Assembly (NCBI GenBank): GCA_937941765.1
Contig: CALDGQ010000011.1
Coordinates: 54,688-118,687 of the forward strand
DNA length: 64,000 bases
Reading direction: 5' to 3'
Source of the DNA: an uncultured Saprospiraceae bacterium
GTDB lineage: Bacteria; Bacteroidota; Bacteroidia; Chitinophagales; Saprospiraceae
Below the pieces are notes generated by a model. The model was not told where the DNA came from. It did not search any database and saw nothing but the letters and a program-made list of their open reading frames with translations. The translations under genes were made by a program, and so were the position numbers. Positions 59,301-64,000 of the stretch are shown here, piece by piece (the stretch's first letter is position 1; every line of letters begins with the position of its first letter).

Positions 59301-60320
59301 GCTGATGCTGGTTCTGATATAGAATTAGATTGTGATCAAACTTATCAAATTATAGGAACCAACAATACAACTACAGGAAGCGCTATTACTTTGGATTGGT
59401 CAGTAAATAATAGTGAGGTCATTTTACCATTGAATCCTTCTCCAACATTCGAAGTTAACATGCCTGGGGTTTACACATTGGTAGTTACTGATAATGAAAA
59501 CGGATGTTTCTCAATAGATGAAGTTGAAGTAATTGAAAACTCCAATAACATAGCAGTTACAGAACTTGCAGTTGCTGAATTAGATTGTTTTGGAGATGAA
59601 ACCGGTGCGATCTCATTTAACGAATTTGTTGGAGGTACACCACCATATATCTATTCAATGAATGACGCTGTTTTTTCAACAAATAATTCATTCATAGGAT
59701 TAGAGGCGGGTAGTTATTCGTTTATTATACAGGATGCAGAAGGTTGTCAATATGATACAATTATAACAATAAATGCACCAATCGAGATTGATTTAGAAAT
59801 AGGAGAAGATATATTCCTTGATTTTGGCGATAGTACCTTGTTGAATGGAGTGGTCAATAATGACATTTCTTCAATTAATTGGAATGCTAGTTCTGAGTTT
59901 TCATGTGATACTTGTCAGACAACATGGGCATATCCATCTGTGACTACGACAGTCGAGGCGATTGTCATTGATGAAAATGGTTGTTCAGATATGGATCAGT
60001 TGACTATCTTTGTTAATAATGAAATAGATGTCTATATCCCTAACTCATTTTCTCCAAATGGAGATGGAATTAATGATGTTTTAGTGATCCTAGCTGATGA
60101 ACAACAGGTTGAATCTGTATTAGAATTTCATGTATTTGATAGATGGGGAGAGTACTTATTTACCAATGAAAACTTCATGGTGAACAATCCTGGAGAAGGA
60201 TGGGATGGAACTTTTAGAAATGAACCAATGAAAAATGGAGTTTATGTCTATTATGCGCGAATAAAACTCGTTGATGGCTCGACGCGTATATATAAGGGAG
60301 ATATTGCAATTTTAAAATAA
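50376..60320 (+). CDS. Giant secreted protein with ~70 Cys/Asp-rich modules and T9SS type B sorting domain
   Basis: 3,314 residues. Signal peptide at 1-20. Order: choice-of-anchor L-like domain (~140-385; GGGTSINMDEGVILSTG, FDYVFASEEYCEYAG), Calx-beta-like domain (~390-500; TEGVDYAVLPTSVTIPAG), Ig/PKD-like domains (~500-745), then from ~747 to ~2695 an unbroken array of modules of about 28 residues with four Cys: C-x4-C-x10-C-x-C or C-x3-C-x11-C-x-C (CDDDDCSTLDEFNAATCEC; CDDNCEFTVDTFNETTCLC). A DPAEPNYDPLADCDDGSC motif follows (~2705), then Ig-like domains. The T9SS type B (gliding-motility-associated) C-terminus is at ~3220-3314 (YIPNSFSPNGDGINDV, DRWGEYLF). Likely a long adhesin or surface fibre, with Asp clusters binding calcium (inference). 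Confidence 0.93.
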   Translation: MISRLAVFFCMMSIAMSHPQTLPSFEIFDDVSKFDISSSELLHFQISGFEKSKTYQILFPKNEIDVADFTIGENKVSPMLMRNSLKIVADKSVIEFQYSNNKISKISDSQLMVVDCMDCEPPVKLKMDVISADWSYSPEELVTDVFIGGGCFDVSNVQYQGRNRQKGFFTGGGTSINMDEGVILSTGRVNDASGPNSSTSTTWDYSFFPDFDSDLNDVTGDFIYDAVILEFDFVPTAPMISFDYVFASEEYCEYAGSEYNDVFGFFISGPGIAGPFTGGAENIAIIPGTTDPVTINNVNNYSNSAFYVNNEDVETVPAGSADPSACISPTNPQTPNDIEYDGYTVSLSAIANVIPCETYHIRLALADVVDETYDSAVFLKANSFNGGGTATLTASFPPTGTNEVYEGCGDGFFIFERETGDINEDFVININISGASTATEGVDYAVLPTSVTIPAGQTQISIPVTVFQDGLIEGSETIILQFDNSCSCSTIDTEMIILDTQPFEVESEIIVECASANVVIIPSISDGIPDFTYNWSTNDSSPTITVPATSGTSYQVTITDACGNTAEANYDIEGGEAPETPVVSGTLSACPGLEFYMLDNPPTSTSTTIEWTIPADAVLNGDINSSTIQIDWTNSNGGQVCVSYTNDCGDVEDCIDIVIEDVAEPTISGEALICPGSELEQTYTTEFDADNSYSWTVIGGTIEGGQGTEELEVEWGTVLPYVVCVEVTSDCGVEQVCLPVSIIEELTCDDGDCSNGIEIWNPTTCVCDVDNTIPDCNDDDCSTLDEFNTTTCICDNTPIPPPDCDDDDCSTEDSYDEATCLCEHTPIPPPDCDDDDCTTLDNFDGSTCLCENIPLPPLDCDDDDCTTLDIFNDVTCLCENTPIPPLDCDDDDCTTIDEFNEDTCLCENTPIPPPDCDDDDCSTLDEFNGATCECEYSVIPPLDCEDNDCNTIDTYNEDTCECEYENIPPLDCDDDDCSTLDEFNAATCECEYSTIPPLDCDDDDCGTVDTFNEVTCECEYENIPPLECDDDDCSTLDTYNDLTCECEYENIPPLVCDDDDCRTEDKYNDVTCECEYENIPPLVCDDDDCNTTDTYNELTCECEFDLIPEPDCDDDDCTTLDTYNNLTCECEYEPTPIPDCDDFNCNTEDAYDEIACECVYINLPPLDCDDNDCTTFDLYNSSTCECEYQNLPPLDCDDFDCNTLDTYDEDICECVYENVPPPECDDFDCTTTDIYDDFLCECVYTVDPPVDCDDFDCNTIDTFNSDLCECEYENIPPPECDDFDCTTTDIYDDFLCECVYVSDPPVDCDDFICETIDTYNPDICECEYESIPPPECDDNDCTTSDFYDDVDCECVYISNPPVDCDDNDCSTFDTFSNITCECEYENIPDPECDDNNCTTLDTYNTDICECEYENISPPDCDDNCSNTSDSYNAATCECENILTPPNCDDACEYTVDTYNEITCECDNILDQPDCDDGCADTVDSFSEATCACENILDQPDCDDNDCLTADTYNVATCSCEYSPITPGACNDNCEFTIDTYDADLCECVYTLVIPDCNDDCAYTNDSYNDQTCACENILTTPDCDDNCSNTADSYNVVNCECENISTPPNCDDNCDATTDVYDPVLCECVYTLVPPNCDDNCEFTVDTFNETTCLCENNLVVPDCNDNCDNTADTYNQVTCVCENILTVPDCNDNDCLTADVYNELTCSCEYSPITPGACDDNCDATTDVYDPVLCECVYTLVPPDCDDNCEFTVDTFNETTCLCENNLVVPDCNDNCDNTADMYNQVTCACENILTVPDCNDNDCLTADVYNELTCSCEYSPITPGACDDNCDATTDVYDPVLCECVYTLVPPNCDDNCEFTVDTFNETTCLCENNLVVPDCNDNCDNTADTYNQVTCECENVLTVPDCNDNDCLTADVYNELTCSCEYSPITPGACDDNCDATTDVYDPVLCECVYTLIPPNCDDNCEFTVDTFNETSCQCENNLVVPDCNDNCDNTADTYNQVTCACENILTVPDCNDNDCLTADVFNEATCECENNPITPSACDDNCDYTTDVYDPVLCECVYTLTVPDCDDDDCLTADVYNEATCECENNPITPGACDDNCDYTTDVYDPVLCECVYTLTVPDCDDDDCLTADVYNEATCECENNPITPGACDDNCDYTTDVYDPVLCECVYTLTVPDCDDDDCLTADVYNETTCECENNPITPGACDDNCDYTTDVYDPVLCECVYTLTIPDCDDDDCLTADVYNEATCECENNPIKPGACDDNCDYTTDVYDTVLCECVYTLTIPDCNDDCEFTTDTFNETTCECENILVIPDCNDNCGNTTDTYIEASCECENILTIPDCDDNDCLTADVYNEATCECENNPITPGGCDDNCDYTTDVYDPVLCECVYTLMPPDCDDNCVHTTDTFNETTCECENELVVPDCTDDCQFTLDSYDEATCECVNELQVPDCDDNCDNTTDTYNETSCECENTLTVPDCDDNDCLTADVYNEATCECENNPITPGACDDNCDYTTDVYDPVLCECVYTLTPPNCDDNCEFTIDTFNEATCECENNLVIPDCDDNCDNTTDTYNETLCECENILNIPDCDDNDCLTTDSYNELTCECDYTPITPGACDDNCEYTTDIYDPVSCECVYTLTPPDCNDNCQYTLDVFNEAMCMCENTLTVPACDDGICENGFETWNESICECEITPAILGCTDPAEPNYDPLADCDDGSCGCIEPAPPIGLSPVVYCSGEEIPHLSANNPGGDFEIIWMDENGVELSTGMIYNPQMEGAYQAVVVDLATGCVSESVSVTVTEIQLPVTLLLQDSATLDCISATFTIDASGSTSGPDYEYQWNGPDEEALANIPIVTVAIEGVYNLTITDLINGCSSSDEIVILDNVEYPLLEIDMPDTLDCNVGEVSLSGFGSQQGAFISNYWIGPNGLTDTISNAINGVATQVGTYTFYGYDSSNSCVNNVTVEVVGDFASPIADAGSDIELDCDQTYQIIGTNNTTTGSAITLDWSVNNSEVILPLNPSPTFEVNMPGVYTLVVTDNENGCFSIDEVEVIENSNNIAVTELAVAELDCFGDETGAISFNEFVGGTPPYIYSMNDAVFSTNNSFIGLEAGSYSFIIQDAEGCQYDTIITINAPIEIDLEIGEDIFLDFGDSTLLNGVVNNDISSINWNASSEFSCDTCQTTWAYPSVTTTVEAIVIDENGCSDMDQLTIFVNNEIDVYIPNSFSPNGDGINDVLVILADEQQVESVLEFHVFDRWGEYLFTNENFMVNNPGEGWDGTFRNEPMKNGVYVYYARIKLVDGSTRIYKGDIAILK
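55206..56513 (+). repeat. Four in-frame 327-base higher-order repeats
   Basis: GATGATAATTGTGATGCTAC recurs at 55206, 55533, 55860 and 56187: an exact 327-base period (109 codons, four Cys modules). Copies differ by few, mostly synonymous, bases. Confidence 0.9.
56514..57255 (+). repeat. Five in-frame 165-base higher-order repeats
   Basis: GATGACAATTGTGATTA-type starts lie at 56514, 56679, 56844, 57009 and 57174: an exact 165-base period (55 codons, two modules). Near-identical sequence; the fifth copy diverges after ~80 bases. Confidence 0.9.
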
Positions 60321-60417
60321 CTAGATGATGTAGTGTTGATGAGCTAATTTGAGACGATAAGTGGGTGAAAAGGCGTATTTTGTCATGAGAGATATTGACA
60401 AACACACCTTAAAGGCA

Positions 60418-63400
60418 ATGAAAGTAGCACTAAGAATTTTTCATCGAAAGTATCTAAGCACTTTATTATTTTCGATATTATTATCGTTTTATTGTTCTTC
60501 AACGCTATACGCACAATACACAGCCTCTGGTACCGCTATCGTGACCGGAGGTGATTGTGTGCAATTAACTGCAGCTGTTGGTACTCAAGCCGGGTGTGCG
60601 TATTATGCAACACCAATTGATTTTTCTCAAGATTTTATTCAACAATTCACAATGAATTTCGGAAGCGACCCAGGTGGTGCTGATGGAATGACAATTATTT
60701 ATGAAGGCACGGGATCAGGTCCATGTGGCGGTGATGGCGGGAACATTGCGTACAACGGTATTGGGCCATCATGGATTGTAGAATTTGATACTTGGAATGC
60801 AAATAGTGAAAACGGAGATCCAGTTTCACCAATAACAGATTATGTAGAATTTCATATCAATGGAGATCCCTCAAATTCATTAATGGGTTCAGCTGTTGGA
60901 GAGTTGGAAGATGGTCAAGATAGAGATGTGAAAATATTATGGACAGCAGATGCACAAATATTTCAAGTTTATGTAAATGGAGTGTTGGAATTGTCTATAA
61001 ATTATGATATCGTTAATGATATTTTTGGAGGACAAAATTTAGTCTATTTTGGACATAGTGCTTCTACAGGAGGAGCAGTGAATGTGCATACAACTTGTTT
61101 GGATAATTTTGAACAAAACCCAACAATAGATATTATAACGGAAGGTCCATTTACAATTTGTGATGGAAATACTTATGACGTAGCAGGCACCCCACAATCT
61201 ACTCCTGGAGAATATTTAAAAGAAGTAGATATTTGTGTAAGCGAAACATATGTTCAATTGAACGTACTTGAAATAGTGATGCAAGCCGCACCAACAATCG
61301 ATTGTAATTCAGATTTCCCATGTGTAAATTTAGGCGTAACTGCATTTGTTACCAATTATGACTTGACTATTGATAATAACATTACATATGCGTGGACAAC
61401 AATAGATGGAGTTATTCAATCTGATGAAGATACGCCGACACCTACCGTTTGTACAGCTGGTACGTATGAGGTGACGTTTACTGCGAATGGAGTTTCTTGT
61501 ACAGATATGATTGTTGTAGAAGAAGACAATCTGCCACCTGCGGAACCTATTTTTACAGGTGAAGACCTTATTTGTCTGACCGACGGAAATTCATATATAG
61601 CAAGTTACGAAGCACCTATGCTGGGTGGCATTGTAGATTATGCTTGGACCTATCCAGCAGGTGCGGCTGCCTTGAATGGCGATGATACTTCTCCTATGAT
61701 TGATATTGAATTTACGCAAGCAGAAGAAGGAGAGGTTTGTTTATATGTTACAAATGAATGCGATCAAACGCAATTTTATTGTTTGCCAATTAGCATTCAA
61801 GAAACACCTGTGTTGCCAGAAATTCTCGGAAACACAGAAGTGTGTGAAGGAATAGAAACCTATCTCGCGACCAATTCACCAGCAGGTGTAAATACAGATA
61901 TCGCATGGAGTGTACCTACAGATGCAACTATTTTAGGAAATCCATTTGATTTATCTATTGATATTGACTGGTCAGGAAGTAATGGGGGAGAGGTTTGTGT
62001 ATTTTATGACAATGATTGTGGTACAATTTCAGAATGCATTGATGTAACAATCACCACAGATGCAATTGAACCGATCATTAATGGATTGTTCGAAATTTGC
62101 CAAACAGGTGGGCCTATCCAAGATTATAACATTTCAGTTGCGGCTGGAAGTACGATTGCTTGGTTTGTTAGTAATGGAGATATATTATCTGCTGATGATT
62201 TAGATGAATTTACCGTTGATTGGACCAATTCGATGCCAGATGTTCTTACGGAAGTATGCGTAGAAGTGACAACAGATTGTGGAAATGGAGTTACTTGTGA
62301 AACCATAACGTTTATCATGCCACAATCCTGTGATGATGGAAGTTGCAACAATGGACTTGAGTTTTGGGATGATCAAACCTGTCTATGTGATGTTATTCCT
62401 CCAGTTTTAGGATGTACCAATGTCAATGCCTCAAATTATAACAGCTTAGCGACCTGTGATGATGGCTCCTGTTTGTTAGATTGCGTAGAATTAGGACCAC
62501 CAATCGATGTTTGTGGATTTGAATATACTTTAACGGGAGTTTCACCACCAACAGGTACATGGACAAATTTATGCGACCTTAGTGATGGAGTAGCGACCTT
62601 CACCAACTTGCCAGGAGATGATTTTTTATTAGAAGTAGATGTATGTGGAACCTATTATTTTGAATATTCGATAAACGATATCACTTGTATTGACAAAGAT
62701 ACCTTAATTATAAATTTTGAAAATAATAGCGTTGGAGTTATAAATTTAACTCCATCTATTGAAATTGAGTATAGTTCAATTGAGTGTCATGCTGGAGGGG
62801 AAGGCAGTACGGGATGTACGGATGGAAATGTCATTACCTTAGATCCTGTCAATCCACTTGCAGTGGAATGGAATATGTGCGCAACTGGTACTTGTAACAC
62901 TGCAAATGTAGTCACTCAAACTTTTGGAGAAATTGGTTGCGAGGCAGATGCGATTGATATTTCAACTGACACCAATCAAGGTGCGTTTCCTACTACCTGT
63001 GTAACATTTGCTCAAGAAAATTTTGTTGTCAATGGCGTAGTAGATGTTGACCAAATTGTGAATTTATTAAATATCGATTTAGCATTAGGATTTTTGGAAT
63101 TTCAATGTCCCTTGGATGATCCTTGTTTTGAAGTACCCGATTCTTGTACAACTACTGAAATTCAAAACTTCACAATTGATATTCCTATCCAAGGAAAAGG
63201 ATTTTGGACTTTCAACAATCAACAATTAACAGATATTTCAATAATCAATGTTAATGGACAAGAATATCAATTGGCAATTGATTTGAACGCTTGTCATTAT
63301 GGTCCAGAACCACTTACGTTTACATTGTTAGAAATGATTGGTGGTGTGCCAAGTCCTTTGACAACAGATGTGACGATTACTATACAATGGCAAGAAAACT

Positions 63401-64000
63401 GGACTATAGAAACAGTAGTGATTCCATTAGAAGTACCAGTTTCTAATCCAAATTGTGATTTATGTAATAATGGGTATGAGTTGGTAATAGATCCACTTGT
63501 GACACCTTCCCAGCCTGATTATACTTGTCAGCCTATCGATTTAGTTTTTAATGTACCGATACCATTAAATTGTGATGACAATGATTGCAGTACGATGGAT
63601 GAGTACAATCCAACAACGTGCTTGTGTGAGTATACGAATATCCCACCACCGAGTTGTGATGACAATGATTGCAGTACGATGGATGAGTACAATCCAACAA
63701 CGTGCTTGTGTGAGTATACGAATATCCCACCACCGAGTTGTGATGACAATGATTGTAGTACATTTGATGAGTACAATCCAACAACGTGCTTGTGCGAGTA
63801 CACAAATATCCCACCACCGAGTTGTGATGACAATGATTGTAGTACATTTGATGAGTACAATCCAGCAACATGCTTGTGCGAGTACACAAATATCCCACCA
63901 CCGAGTTGTGATGACAATGATTGTAGTACATTTGATGAGTACAATCCAGCAACATGCTTGTGCGAGTACACAAATATCCCACCACCGAGTTGTGATGACA
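60418..64000 (+). CDS. Giant secreted protein with L-type lectin domain and Cys/Asp-rich modules (3' truncated)
   Basis: The frame is open from ATG 60418 (or in-frame ATG 60385) to the window end, giving at least 1,194 residues. A basic signal peptide is followed by FSILLSFYCSSTLYAQ. Residues ~40-235 resemble a legume-type (L-type) lectin: GGADGMTIIYEGTG, SWIVEFDTWNANSENGDP and VYFGHSASTGG-like LVYFGHSAS. Then PKD/Ig-like domains, a CDDGSCNNGLEFWDDQTCLC module and GCTNVNASNYNSLATCDDGSC, as in the upstream giant. From ~1050 it becomes pure 28-residue modules (CDDNDCSTMDEYNPTTCLC). It starts 97 bases after the upstream gene with no terminator between, so they may be cotranscribed. A sorting domain would lie outside the window. 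Carbohydrate binding is inferred. Confidence 0.88.
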   Translation, partial: MKVALRIFHRKYLSTLLFSILLSFYCSSTLYAQYTASGTAIVTGGDCVQLTAAVGTQAGCAYYATPIDFSQDFIQQFTMNFGSDPGGADGMTIIYEGTGSGPCGGDGGNIAYNGIGPSWIVEFDTWNANSENGDPVSPITDYVEFHINGDPSNSLMGSAVGELEDGQDRDVKILWTADAQIFQVYVNGVLELSINYDIVNDIFGGQNLVYFGHSASTGGAVNVHTTCLDNFEQNPTIDIITEGPFTICDGNTYDVAGTPQSTPGEYLKEVDICVSETYVQLNVLEIVMQAAPTIDCNSDFPCVNLGVTAFVTNYDLTIDNNITYAWTTIDGVIQSDEDTPTPTVCTAGTYEVTFTANGVSCTDMIVVEEDNLPPAEPIFTGEDLICLTDGNSYIASYEAPMLGGIVDYAWTYPAGAAALNGDDTSPMIDIEFTQAEEGEVCLYVTNECDQTQFYCLPISIQETPVLPEILGNTEVCEGIETYLATNSPAGVNTDIAWSVPTDATILGNPFDLSIDIDWSGSNGGEVCVFYDNDCGTISECIDVTITTDAIEPIINGLFEICQTGGPIQDYNISVAAGSTIAWFVSNGDILSADDLDEFTVDWTNSMPDVLTEVCVEVTTDCGNGVTCETITFIMPQSCDDGSCNNGLEFWDDQTCLCDVIPPVLGCTNVNASNYNSLATCDDGSCLLDCVELGPPIDVCGFEYTLTGVSPPTGTWTNLCDLSDGVATFTNLPGDDFLLEVDVCGTYYFEYSINDITCIDKDTLIINFENNSVGVINLTPSIEIEYSSIECHAGGEGSTGCTDGNVITLDPVNPLAVEWNMCATGTCNTANVVTQTFGEIGCEADAIDISTDTNQGAFPTTCVTFAQENFVVNGVVDVDQIVNLLNIDLALGFLEFQCPLDDPCFEVPDSCTTTEIQNFTIDIPIQGKGFWTFNNQQLTDISIINVNGQEYQLAIDLNACHYGPEPLTFTLLEMIGGVPSPLTTDVTITIQWQENWTIETVVIPLEVPVSNPNCDLCNNGYELVIDPLVTPSQPDYTCQPIDLVFNVPIPLNCDDNDCSTMDEYNPTTCLCEYTNIPPPSCDDNDCSTMDEYNPTTCLCEYTNIPPPSCDDNDCSTFDEYNPTTCLCEYTNIPPPSCDDNDCSTFDEYNPATCLCEYTNIPPPSCDDNDCSTFDEYNPATCLCEYTNIPPPSCDD
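63571..64000 (+). repeat. Perfectly periodic 84-base coding tandem array, continuing past the window
   Basis: TGTGATGACAATGATTG recurs at 63571, 63655, 63739, 63823, 63907 and 63991: an exact 84-base (28-codon) period. Each unit encodes CDDNDCST-x-DEYNP-x-TCLCEY and ends PPPS. The last copies are almost identical at the DNA level. It is coding and has no unique spacers. Confidence 0.93.

Noticed and set aside
63528..63985. Two minus-strand open frames of ~145 codons
   Set aside because: They are antisense shadows of the 84-base coding repeat; their products are simple 28-residue periodic sequences.
63571..64000. Regular repeat array as a possible CRISPR
   Set aside because: The units are contiguous, in frame, coding and without unique spacers.
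1..64000. tRNA, rRNA, riboswitch, integrase or transposase genes
   Set aside because: None could be recognised by eye in the non-coding gaps or among the proteins; a covariance-model search would be decisive.

Overview
The window reads as a chromosomal segment of a low-GC member of the phylum Bacteroidota. Evidence: a SusC/SusD pair, several proteins with type IX secretion system (T9SS) C-terminal sorting domains (types A and B), a BatE-like protein, an OstA-like protein, and promoters of the Bacteroidota form TAnnTTTG. The giant Cys/Asp-rich surface proteins, the L27 with a helix-hairpin-helix tail and the CRTAC1-type lipoproteins suggest a Saprospiria-like lineage; this assignment is inference. 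No rRNA, tRNA, integrase, transposase gene or CRISPR array was recognised. Both ends cut through a secreted-protein gene.

Layout. 1-1.9 kb: 3' end of an SdrD-B/T9SS surface protein. 2.1-9.3 kb: housekeeping and envelope genes (DUF4293 membrane protein, VOC protein, FAD oxidoreductase, OstA-like protein, BatE-like TPR/SH3 protein, an unrecognised protein, and rplU-rpmA on the minus strand). 9.4-10.6 kb: a retropepsin-like/PDZ protein. 11.0-31.2 kb: the most distinctive locus. It holds susC-susD, then four paralogous ~1,080-residue VCBS/FG-GAP plus ASPIC-UnbV (CRTAC1-type) lipoproteins, a small unknown lipoprotein coupled by start/stop overlaps, and a vanadium-haloperoxidase-type lipoprotein. 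31.3-42.1 kb: APC permease, GH13 glucosidase, a T9SS propeller-like protein between direct repeats, a DUF937-OmpA fusion, a bile-acid:sodium-symporter-type transporter, a Gfo/Idh/MocA oxidoreductase and a CotH-family T9SS protein. 42.6-50.2 kb: a 1,143-residue T9SS protein with duplicated modules and a starch-binding-like domain, a small membrane protein, palindromic tandem repeats, and a sortilin/BNR-repeat protein. 50.4-64 kb: two giant secreted proteins sharing a Cys/Asp-rich module of about 28 residues. The first (3,314 aa) has roughly 70 modules and a T9SS type B C-terminus. The second starts with a legume-lectin-like domain and runs off the window inside a perfect 84-bp tandem array.

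How the genes may work together (inference). SusC/SusD would import a ligand through the outer membrane. The CRTAC1-type lipoproteins and the haloperoxidase-type lipoprotein carry acidic/Lys/Gln residues after the lipobox Cys, as in known Bacteroidota surface-export signals, so the whole locus may act at the outer surface. The two giant proteins look like long, disulfide- or calcium-stabilised surface stalks or adhesins. Their internal DNA repeats show recent expansion by unequal recombination or slippage. Intergenic regions carry several families of palindromic or dispersed repeats (REP/MITE-like) with no mobile-element gene in view.
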